Below, one piece after another: positions 26,272 through 34,700 of a stretch of 47,342 bases of DNA (its first letter is position 1; every line of letters begins with the position of its first letter). The notes under the pieces were generated by a model. The model was not told the origin of the DNA. It saw only the letters and a program-made list of their open reading frames with translations, and did no database searches. A program made the translations under genes and the position numbers. The DNA lies in the NCBI GenBank assembly GCA_030684835.1, contig JAUXWZ010000151.1, positions 1 to 47,342 of the forward strand. The letters run 5' to 3'. Source of the stretch: Beijerinckiaceae bacterium. Its GTDB lineage: Bacteria > Pseudomonadota > Alphaproteobacteria > Rhizobiales > Beijerinckiaceae.

Positions 26272-28635
26272 ATGAACAAGCCGTTTTCGCCGGAATTCGC
26301 CTCCATCGGCAAGGCCGTGCGTCGCAAGGAAGATGAGCGCCTTGTGACTGGCAAAGGCCGGTTCACCGATGATTTCAGAATCGACGGACAGACCCATGCC
26401 GTGATGGTGCGCTCGCCCCATCCCCATGCGCGCATTGTCTCCGTCGACAAGGCGCCGGCCCTCGCGATGCCGGGCGTCCTTGGCGTGTTTACGGGCGCAG
26501 ATTGCCTCGCCGACAACCTTGGCGCGATCCCCCACGATCCGATCCCCAAAACCAAATACGACATGAAGCTGACGGGGCCCGGCGCCACGCCGATTTTCAT
26601 AGGCCCGCACTTGCTTCTGCCGCACGACAAGGCGCGCCATGTGGGCGAGGCCGTCGCCATGGTGGTCGCTGAAACGTTGGCGCAGGCGCATGACGCAGCC
26701 GAAGCGCTCGTCGTTGATTACGAAGTGCTCCCTTTCGTCCTCGATCAGCGCGAGGCCTTTGCAGAAGGCGCGCCCGCCGTTTGGGATGAGTTGCCACACA
26801 ACACACTGGTCGACACATGGTTTGGCGATCGGGAGCGGACAGACGCCGCGTTTGCCAAGGCCGATCATGTCGTCAAACTCGACATCTACATTCCCCGCGT
26901 TACGGCGGCAGCGCTGGAGCCGCGCGCCGCGCTGGGCCATTACGACGCGAAAACCGGCCGGGCTGAATTGTATGTTGGCGGCGGCGGCGCCGTGCGCCAG
27001 AAGGGCGAAATCGCCTTTGTGCTGGGCCTCGACCCAAAGACCGTGCGCGTCCAGACCTATGACGTTGGCGGCAATTTCGGCTCCAAGAATCGCGTCTATG
27101 TCGAGTACGGCCTTGTCGTATGGGCGTCCCAAAAGATCGGCCGGCCCGTGAAGTATGTGGCGACGCGCCACGAAGCCTTTATCAGCGATTATCAGGGCCG
27201 CGATCTGGCAACCACGGTCGAACTTGCGCTCAGCAAGGACGGCAAGTTTCTCGCATTGCGTTGCGACAACATCAGCAATGTCGGCGCGCGCTGCGTGTCG
27301 CTTTCGCCGCTGGGCAAGGGCTCCGGCCTTGTCACCGGCTCCTATGACATTCCTGTCGCCACGCTCCATGCGCGCGCGGCGTTCACGAATACGACGCCCA
27401 CGCAGGCTTATCGCAGCTCTGGCCGCCCCGAAGTCAACTTCGCCATCGAGCGTCTGATAGACATGGCGGCGACCGATATGGGCATCGACCGCGTGACGCT
27501 GCGTCGTCGCAATCTCGTCAAGCGCAAGGCGTTCCCCTACACGAACGCGGTCGGCGCCACCTATGACAGCGGCGATTATAGCGCGCAGCTCGACCTGTCG
27601 CTGGAAATCTCGGATTACAAGGGCTTCGCCAAACGCAAGCGGGAGAGCGCCAAGCGCGGTCTGCTGCGCGGTTTTGGGCTCGGTCACTACGTCGAGTCCT
27701 CCATTGGTTCGCCCAAGGAGCAGGCGCAGATTATCGTGAAGCCTGAAGGCCGCGTCACCGTGGTCATCGGCACGCAGCCGAGCGGGCAGGGGCATGAAAC
27801 AAGCTTCGCGCAAGTGGCAGCCGATCTGCTGGGCCTGCCCGTCGATATCGTCGATATCGTCATTGGCGATACGGATGTTGTGAAGGTGGGCGGCGGCTCG
27901 CATTCCGGTCGCTCCATGCGCCATGCCGCAACTGTGATGAACCGCGCCTCGGGCGATCTCATCGGCCGCGCCAAGGCAATTTGCGCCTACGTTCTCGGTG
28001 TGGACGAAAAGGAAGTCGAATGGGAAGATGGTCGACTTTTGGCGCGCAATTCCAACCGCTCTTTCGACCTCATCGAACTCGCGCGTGAAGCGGCCAAAGT
28101 CGAACTGCCCGTCAACCTGAAGACGGGCCTCGCCGTCATCACCGACAACGAAATGCACGAGCCCGTTTTCCCGAACGGCTGCGCAACCTGCGAAGTGGAA
28201 ATTGATCCCGAAACGGGCTCAATCGACATCGTGCGCTATTCTGCGGTGGACGATGTTGGCCGCTGCATCAATCCGATGATCGTACACGGCCAGACCCATG
28301 GCGGCATCGCGCAAGGCGTAGGCCAGGCGATGTGGGAATTGTGCAAGCTTGATGAAAGCTCGGGCCAGCCGCTTGCGGCGTCCTTCATGGACTACGGCAT
28401 GCCGCGCGCTGACAACATGCCCTCTTTCCGCACCGAGATTGCCGAAGTGCTGTCGCCGACCAACCCGCTCGGCATCAAGGCCGGCGGCGAAGGCGGCACG
28501 ACTCCCGCGCTCGGCGTGATCGTCAGCGGCATTGTCGACGCGCTTTCCGATCTTGGCGTGCGGCACATTGAAATGCCCACAACGCCGCACGCCATCTGGC
28601 GCACCATCCAGCAGGCTAAAGCGGCCAAGTCCTGA
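26272..28635 (+). CDS. Xanthine dehydrogenase family molybdopterin-binding subunit (CoxL-like), large subunit only
   Basis: A 787-residue molybdenum-hydroxylase large subunit. The N-terminal IGKAVRRKEDERLVTGKGRFTDDF (split at 12-35) is the family start. AYRSSGRPE (379-387) corresponds to the AYRGAGR-type loop of non-CO-specific (form II) members, not the AYRCSFR loop of true CO dehydrogenase. The catalytic Glu is probably Glu740 in GEGGTTPAL. Such enzymes hydroxylate aldehydes, purines or N-heterocycles and normally need 2Fe-2S and FAD subunits, neither of which is here. The ATG at 26272 has GGGGAGAGA before it; the frame extends upstream to 26185 without family resemblance. An SBP-like gene follows 45 bases downstream across a duplicated stop region. 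Confidence 0.93.
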   Translation: MNKPFSPEFASIGKAVRRKEDERLVTGKGRFTDDFRIDGQTHAVMVRSPHPHARIVSVDKAPALAMPGVLGVFTGADCLADNLGAIPHDPIPKTKYDMKLTGPGATPIFIGPHLLLPHDKARHVGEAVAMVVAETLAQAHDAAEALVVDYEVLPFVLDQREAFAEGAPAVWDELPHNTLVDTWFGDRERTDAAFAKADHVVKLDIYIPRVTAAALEPRAALGHYDAKTGRAELYVGGGGAVRQKGEIAFVLGLDPKTVRVQTYDVGGNFGSKNRVYVEYGLVVWASQKIGRPVKYVATRHEAFISDYQGRDLATTVELALSKDGKFLALRCDNISNVGARCVSLSPLGKGSGLVTGSYDIPVATLHARAAFTNTTPTQAYRSSGRPEVNFAIERLIDMAATDMGIDRVTLRRRNLVKRKAFPYTNAVGATYDSGDYSAQLDLSLEISDYKGFAKRKRESAKRGLLRGFGLGHYVESSIGSPKEQAQIIVKPEGRVTVVIGTQPSGQGHETSFAQVAADLLGLPVDIVDIVIGDTDVVKVGGGSHSGRSMRHAATVMNRASGDLIGRAKAICAYVLGVDEKEVEWEDGRLLARNSNRSFDLIELAREAAKVELPVNLKTGLAVITDNEMHEPVFPNGCATCEVEIDPETGSIDIVRYSAVDDVGRCINPMIVHGQTHGGIAQGVGQAMWELCKLDESSGQPLAASFMDYGMPRADNMPSFRTEIAEVLSPTNPLGIKAGGEGGTTPALGVIVSGIVDALSDLGVRHIEMPTTPHAIWRTIQQAKAAKS

Positions 28636-28670
28636 TCATCAACGCTAGAAGTCCTGACATAAACGCTAAG
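28627..28670 (+). repeat. 22-base tandem duplication across the molybdenum hydroxylase stop codon
   Basis: Two imperfect 22-base units, 28627-28648 and 28649-28670. Both begin AAGTCCTGA and end with an AACGCTA core. The first contains the true TGA stop (28633-28635); the copy places another TGA at 28655-28657 in a different frame. The second unit runs directly into the ribosome site of the next gene. Confidence 0.7.
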
Positions 28671-28680
28671 GGAGATGAAC

Positions 28681-29601
28681 GTGAGCGCCCACCATATCGA
28701 ACTGATCTGCTTTCCCGGTGCGCCCAATCTGCCGATCTTCGTCGCGCAGAAGAAGGGCTGGTTCGAAAAGAATGGGGTGTCGATTAACTTGACGACGACG
28801 CCGAACTCCGCCTTTCAGGCCGAGAATCTCGCCTCTGGTAAATTTCAGATCGCGGGCACTGCGTTCGACAACGTCGTCGCCTATCAGGAAGGTCAGGGCG
28901 CATTGCCCCTGAAGGACACAGACTTTTTCGCTTTCATGGGCGCAACGCAGGTCGAGCTGGCCTTCATCACCCAGCCCGACGTGAAGACCTATGCGGACGT
29001 GAAGGGCAAGTCGCTTGCGCTGGACGCGCTCTCCACCGGCTTCGCGTTTGCGCTTTACGAAATGCTTGAAAAGAACGGCCTGAGCAAAAGCGACTACGGC
29101 ATGGTTCCCGTCGGCGCCACGCCCGCGCGCTGGGAAGCCGTGAAGGCCGGCACGCACGCCGGCACGCTCACCATTGAGCCGTTCACAAGCATCGCGCGCA
29201 ATCAGGGCTTCACAATACTCGACACGTCGACGAACCTGTTTGCCGCCTATCAGGGCGGGTCTTTTGCAGCCAGTCGCAAATGGGCGGCCGCCAATCCGGA
29301 CGCGCTTAAGGGCTTTATCCGCGCCTACCTCGCAGGCCTCGAATGGACGCTCGACGCCGCGAACCGTCAGGAGGCGACGGACATTCTTCTCGCCAACATG
29401 CCGGAGATCAAGCCGCCGGTGGCAGGCGCGGTGATGAACTCGCTGCTCTCGCCGCGCTCGGGCCTGACGCCTGGCGCCGCAATTCTGATGGATGGCGTGA
29501 AGACAGTTCTGGCGTTGCGCTCGAAGTATGGAACGGGCGGTGAGCTGTCGAACCCGGAAAAATACATCGACCTGCAATATCTCGAAGCCGCGCAGCGCTG
29601 A
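28681..29601 (+). CDS. NMT1/THI5-like (NitT/TauT-type) substrate-binding domain protein without signal peptide
   Basis: A 306-residue protein with the fold of ABC-type SsuA/NMT1 receptors: LICFPGAPNLPIFVAQKKGWFEKNG at the start (split at 6-30), then IAGTAFDNVVAYQEG and a GATPARWEAVKAGTHAGTLTIEP-like hinge. I prefer the GTG at 28681, since AAGGGAG ends 6 bases before it; an ATG at 28675 directly abuts that site. Neither choice gives a signal peptide or lipobox, so it may be cytoplasmic rather than a transport receptor. No ABC permease or ATPase gene follows. It is probably co-transcribed with the hydroxylase subunit and ends at a terminator. Confidence 0.85.
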   Translation: MSAHHIELICFPGAPNLPIFVAQKKGWFEKNGVSINLTTTPNSAFQAENLASGKFQIAGTAFDNVVAYQEGQGALPLKDTDFFAFMGATQVELAFITQPDVKTYADVKGKSLALDALSTGFAFALYEMLEKNGLSKSDYGMVPVGATPARWEAVKAGTHAGTLTIEPFTSIARNQGFTILDTSTNLFAAYQGGSFAASRKWAAANPDALKGFIRAYLAGLEWTLDAANRQEATDILLANMPEIKPPVAGAVMNSLLSPRSGLTPGAAILMDGVKTVLALRSKYGTGGELSNPEKYIDLQYLEAAQR

Positions 29602-29623
29602 GGGCTGATCGACAATCTGATGC

Positions 29624-29650
29624 AACGCCGGCTCAAGGGGCCGGCGTTTT
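29624..29650 (+). terminator. Rho-independent terminator after the NMT1-like gene
   Basis: AACGCCGGC (29624-29632) pairs with GCCGGCGTT (29640-29648) around a 7-base loop and runs into TT. It lies 22 bases past the plus-strand stop and just before the 3' end of the convergent pbpC gene. Confidence 0.85.
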
Positions 29651-29653
29651 CAT

Positions 29654-31768
29654 TCACTCCAGCCGCACAAGGACGCTGTCGCTCGCGCCCTTGGCGTCGA
29701 TCACCGAAACGCGCGCGAAGCCTGCGCCATCGGGCGTCCACATCGCCTGTCTGCGCAATTCCGGCGCGCCGGCCGGGGCGCCGTTGACCATCCAGCGAAA
29801 AGGCGGCGTGCCGCCGAGGTTCTTCAACGCCAGCGCGCTCTGCTCGCCTTTGAGGAGACCCAGATCGACGCGCGCGCCATCGGGCGGAAAGGCGATCTTG
29901 AGTTGCGCGGTCTGCGCGGAGCTTGTGACGCTGCGCGAACCGTCACGGCCGATGCGCCGCAGCGGCGGCGGCAATTGCGCGTTGGTCGCCACAAGGACGT
30001 TCGGGGGTCGCGTAACCGGCTCGTAAGTGGCGCCCGCGCGCGCAAAGGCGTCGAATAGGACTGGCGCCGCCGCCTGTCGCGCGAGCAAGCCCGGCACGGC
30101 GCCATTGTCGGCGCGGCCGAACCACACGGCGATCGTCAGATTGGCGTCAAAGCCGACGGCCACCGCATCGCGAAAGCCGTAGGATGTGCCCGTCTTGTAG
30201 GCGAGCTTGCCCGCAGGCGCGTTGGCGGGCGGCGGCGCGCCGCGCAGCACATCGGCCACGTACCAGCAAGCGACGGGCTCGCATACGCGTTGCTCACGGG
30301 GCTCAGGGCGAGGCAGATCAAGGCGTTCGACCAGATCAGGCGCTTCGCCGCCCCGCGCGAGCGCCGCATAAAGGCGCGCGAGATCGACGAGGGAAATGCC
30401 CAGCCCGCCAAGGCCAATCGCAAGGCCGGGCGCACCGTCCGGCAAAACCGGATTGGCGCCCGCATTGCGCAAGCGCGCCAGCAACCGCGACGGCCCCACT
30501 TCCGAAAGCAACGTCACGGCAGGGATATTGAGCGATTGCTGAAGGGCCGTGCGAACGCTGACCTGCCCTTGAAACGTGAGATCGAAATTCTCCGGCGCGT
30601 AAACGCCAAAGCGTGCCGCGCGATCCTCCATCATCGTTTCAGGATGCGCAGCGCCGTTTTCAAACGCGAGCGCGTAAATGAAAGGCTTCAGTGCGGAGCC
30701 CGGCGAACGCAACGCGTTCGTCATGTCGATAGCGCCGGCGCGCTCGGATGAAAAGTAATTCGCCGATCCCACGCGCGCGCGAATTTCGCCGGTGCGATTG
30801 TCGATCGCGACAATCGCTGCGGTGACCTTGGGGCCGAGCCGCTCACTGGCCTCGTGCGCGAGTTGCTCAAGCGCGACTTGCAACTTTTGCTCATATGTAA
30901 ATTGCAGAACGCGCTTGTGGGGAGAGGTTTTCTGCGCTGCTTCTGCAGCGTGCGCCGCAATCATGGGAAACATTTTGCGATACGCTGGCACGGCTTCGGC
31001 CTTCGCAGCATCCGCTTCTGCGCGCGAAATAACGCCATACCGCGCCGCGCGATCAAGCACGCGATTGCGTGCCGCGCGCGCGGCGCTCGCGTTCCGGTCG
31101 GGCCGTCGCGCCTCCGGCGATTGGGGAAGCGCCACGAGCAGAGCCTGCTCTGCGGTCGTCAGCCGTTTCGGCTCCTTGCCGAAGTAGGCCACGCTTGCCG
31201 CACGCAACCCTTCGAGATTTCCACCGTAAGGCGCCAATGCGAGATAAATGTCGATGATCTCGCTCTTGCTGAACCGGCGCTCCAGCTCTACGGCCCGCGC
31301 CGCCTGGCGGAATTTCGCCGACGCCGTGCGCTGGTCGCGCGGCTCCAGCAAACGCGCCGTCTGCATTGTGATTGTTGATCCACCCGAAATCACGCGGCCA
31401 TTGCGCACAAACTGAATCGCCGCCCGCGCCAGCGCGCGCATATCCACTCCGCTATGTGTTTCAAACCGGCGATCCTCATAGACCTGCAGCATCGCGAGAA
31501 ACCGCGGATCGACATCAACGTGAGTCACGGGAAGGCGCCAGCGACCGTTATCGGTGGTGAAAGCGCGTAGCAGCCGCCCGTCACGATCCACAGCAATGGT
31601 TGAGCCATCGTCGAGTTGCGAAAGATCAAGCGGTCCGAGATTGCGCTTCACGCTTTCCCACGCGAAAGGGATCGCAAGACTCACCGTCGCCAGCACGCCA
31701 AAGGCAGCGGCGAAGAGCCTTCGACCCTTGGCGCTCTGTCTCTTCGCAATTGGCGCCATCGCGTTCAT
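29654..31768 (-). CDS. pbpC: Penicillin-binding protein 1C (bifunctional peptidoglycan glycosyltransferase/transpeptidase)
   Basis: A 704-residue class A PBP acting at the periplasmic face of the inner membrane. One N-terminal anchor (about 17-36) precedes the GT51 domain with catalytic Glu98 (YEDRRF) and GGSTITMQ (129-136). The transpeptidase domain has SxxK at Ser358-Lys361, SLN at 412-414 and KTG at 525-527, all intact. A PBP1C-type C-terminal domain (about 615-704) follows. Its ATG overlaps the stop of the alpha-2-macroglobulin gene by one base (TGATG), indicating coupling. The yfhM-pbpC pair is conserved in proteobacteria, where the pair is thought to repair the wall and trap proteases after envelope breach. 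Confidence 0.96.
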   Translation of the reverse strand: MNAMAPIAKRQSAKGRRLFAAAFGVLATVSLAIPFAWESVKRNLGPLDLSQLDDGSTIAVDRDGRLLRAFTTDNGRWRLPVTHVDVDPRFLAMLQVYEDRRFETHSGVDMRALARAAIQFVRNGRVISGGSTITMQTARLLEPRDQRTASAKFRQAARAVELERRFSKSEIIDIYLALAPYGGNLEGLRAASVAYFGKEPKRLTTAEQALLVALPQSPEARRPDRNASAARAARNRVLDRAARYGVISRAEADAAKAEAVPAYRKMFPMIAAHAAEAAQKTSPHKRVLQFTYEQKLQVALEQLAHEASERLGPKVTAAIVAIDNRTGEIRARVGSANYFSSERAGAIDMTNALRSPGSALKPFIYALAFENGAAHPETMMEDRAARFGVYAPENFDLTFQGQVSVRTALQQSLNIPAVTLLSEVGPSRLLARLRNAGANPVLPDGAPGLAIGLGGLGISLVDLARLYAALARGGEAPDLVERLDLPRPEPREQRVCEPVACWYVADVLRGAPPPANAPAGKLAYKTGTSYGFRDAVAVGFDANLTIAVWFGRADNGAVPGLLARQAAAPVLFDAFARAGATYEPVTRPPNVLVATNAQLPPPLRRIGRDGSRSVTSSAQTAQLKIAFPPDGARVDLGLLKGEQSALALKNLGGTPPFRWMVNGAPAGAPELRRQAMWTPDGAGFARVSVIDAKGASDSVLVRLE

Positions 31769-34700
31769 CAGCGACGCTCGCCAACCTCGATTTCGCCTGT
31801 GCCCGTGCGGCCAAACCGTTGCGGACGATACATGTCCTCAATGGTCGCCGCCGGATGAACGTAGCGCCCCGGCGTCACCGCACGCACGACATACGACACG
31901 TTAAACGTTGCCCGCTCGCTGCCGCTTCGCGCGAACGCCGCGACAAAACGATCGTCGCGATATTCGGTATGCTGCGGTGCGACATTCGCCTTGGCGAAGG
32001 CGAGCGCCTCGGTCTTGCCGCCGTCAAACAGGCGCGGATTGTCAATCTCCAGTCCTGCTGGCAGGCGATCAACCAGAAGCAGTCGTGCAAATGCAGCCTC
32101 GCTTTCCGTCACTTTCAACACAACGACGAAGCGGTCGTTCTGGCGAAGGGTCGTGAGGTCTTTTGGCTTTCCATCGAGTGAAAAATAGCTGCGTTCAACT
32201 TGATAGCCCTGCGCCAGTGGCGGCTCCATCTGCGCGGGATGGCCTGCTGTCGTAAGCACAACGCTCGCAGGAGAAGAACTTGTATTGACGATGGTTGTTA
32301 CGCCAGCATCAAGGTCCGTCGCCTTCCATGTGCGATAGAGCGGGCCCGTATGCGCTTGCCCGTTGAGGGACAGGGACATGTTCTGTCCATCGCGCGACAG
32401 CGCTGCTGCGGCCAGCACCATCCAGTTCATCTCTTGAGTGGAGAGAATTGTCGTCGCGTTGCGCTCGGTTTGCACGATGCCGCCCGCAATCTGGATCAAC
32501 GACGCGTCAGCGCCTGCCTCGGCTGCCAGCGCAAGAAGCCCTGCGCCATCGCGCAAGCGCGATCCGTAATCGCCGCGTGAGAAGCGGTCACGCTGCTGCG
32601 CGCGCAATTGTGCGCCCGCGTTGTTGAACACGGTCTGCGCGCGCGCCTTGTCGCCCAGCATCGCGAGCGCGGCGGCGAGCTGCGCGCGCGCCAGCCCCGT
32701 CTCGAACACCGAGAGTTTTGCGTCGACGAGATAGCGCAGGTCGCCCATGATCGGGCGTCCATTGCGCGCAAGCACATACATCGCGTAGGCGATTTCCGGC
32801 GCCTTCGCTTTGTCAACGTCGCCAGAATTGGCGACCTGATTGCGCAACCTGTCCAGCGCCTGATCAAACGCGCGCTGCGGCACGGCGTGCCCCGCTTCGC
32901 GCGCCCGCGTCAGAAAGTCCGTCGTGAACGCGTCCAGCCAAAGGTCGCCGCCTGCTTCCTCGGCGGACCACAAACCAAACGCGCCGCTTGAATCCTGCCG
33001 CGTCATCACCCGGTCGATGGAGTCGCGGATACGCTGCTCGACGCCATCGTCAAGCGCCAGCATCTGCTGGCTGGCGATCCTGTTGACGTAAAGCAGCGGC
33101 ATGGCGCGGCTCACTGTTTGCTCGGTGCAGCCGTAGGGGTAGCGGTCCAGGGCGTGCAGAAGCGCCGGCGCATCCAGCCCCGCCCAGGGGGACGCGGCCA
33201 GAGACACGGCGCCGACGCCGGGCAAGAAGTCCGCCATCAGGTCGCTTGAAATGCGCAGGCTTTCGCCGGGCGCAAGATTGCGCACGATACGGCGGTGGAT
33301 TTCGCCCGAGCCTGGCTTCACGTCGATGGCGAAACTCTGCGTCGCATCAAGGCCCGGCCCGCGAAGCCGCATGTCGATCACGGCGCGGCCGACGCCGCCC
33401 GCGACGACCGGAATACTTATTGACTCGCGACCCTTGGGGCTAAGTTTGATCGTGCGGCGCAAGGCGTCGGCGGAAATGGAGACGGGCCCGCGCACATCAA
33501 GGTCCATCGTGTATTCGCCCGCCGCTCCCTCGATGTTGTCGACTTGAACGTGGAACCGGGAGCGGTCGCCAATTGCAAGAAAGCGCGGCAACGTGGCCTG
33601 CGCCACAACAGGATCGCGGATGATGAGATCACGCGCGGCTTCGCCAACTTTGCCGCGTGACCATGCGACGGCCATCAGCCGCGCTGCGCCATTGAACGCG
33701 GGAATATCGAATGTGATGTTAGCGACGCCATCGTCGCCGACGCGCACTATGCCCGAGTAGCGCGCAAGCGGCTCCTGCGTCGGGCGCTCGCCCTGTAGAT
33801 TTCCTTCCCCGCCATCGCCGCCAGAACGGATGGCGCCACGCGCGCCCTGCATGCCGTCAATCAGCAGGCCATAAAGATCGCGGATTTCCGCCGACAATTG
33901 ACGCTGGCCGAAGAAGTAGGACGTCGCGTTGGGCGATTCATAACGCGTCAGCGAAAGGATGCCGACGTCCACCGCCGCAAGCGTTACATAGGCTTCCTCG
34001 CCAGCAGCCAGACCCGCGACTCGCACGGGAATCGACAGCGGCTGGCGCGGCTCCATCTTTTCCGGTCCGCCTATCGAAACATCGAGTTTGCGCCCGGTGC
34101 GATCAACGCCGAACCATGCAACGCCCATCGCGCGGCCCGGCATGCGCCGCGCTTCCCTGTCCAGCGGGCGATGCGCGAAAGCCACTGCGTAAGCGCCCGC
34201 ACCCCATTCCGCCATCACTGGTAGTTCGATTTCGTTTTCGCCAACTTTGAGATCAGCGATGCGCGTCTCGTGCAGTTTGTCGCTGACGATGGCAAGGTTC
34301 ACCTTGCCTGCGAAGCGCGATGCGATGCGCGCTTTCATCGTTCCGCCCGAGGCGTATTCTTGGCGGTCGAGCGTCATTTCGAGAAGGTCTGGCGTATCAG
34401 CTGTCGCATCGCCGGACCAACCCACGTTGAAGCGAATGCTGCTTGCGCCGAGCGAACCATCATCACTTGCGATTTCGAGTCGATGTGCGCCCCAACCAAC
34501 GGGCGCGCTAAAGCGCCCGCCGTCTGTTGCGTTCACCGAGACCGAGCCGTCGGCGATGCGGCGCGAAGACTTGACGCGTTCGAAGCCCCAGCGTCCGTCT
34601 GAATTGTACCATTGGTATTCGTTGCGCACGCGATACAGCGACCAACGCAGATTGCGTGCGGCGATGCGCGAGCCATCGGGCGACACCGCCACGATTTCGA

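Noticed and set aside
26071..28158. 695-codon open frame antisense to the molybdenum hydroxylase gene
   Set aside because: It is a mirror of a clearly conserved coding gene in high-GC DNA, with no recognisable domain or ribosome site of its own.
26272..28635. Annotation as aerobic carbon monoxide dehydrogenase
   Set aside because: The AYRCSFR loop of true CO dehydrogenase is replaced by AYRSSGR, and the CoxM and CoxS subunit genes are absent.
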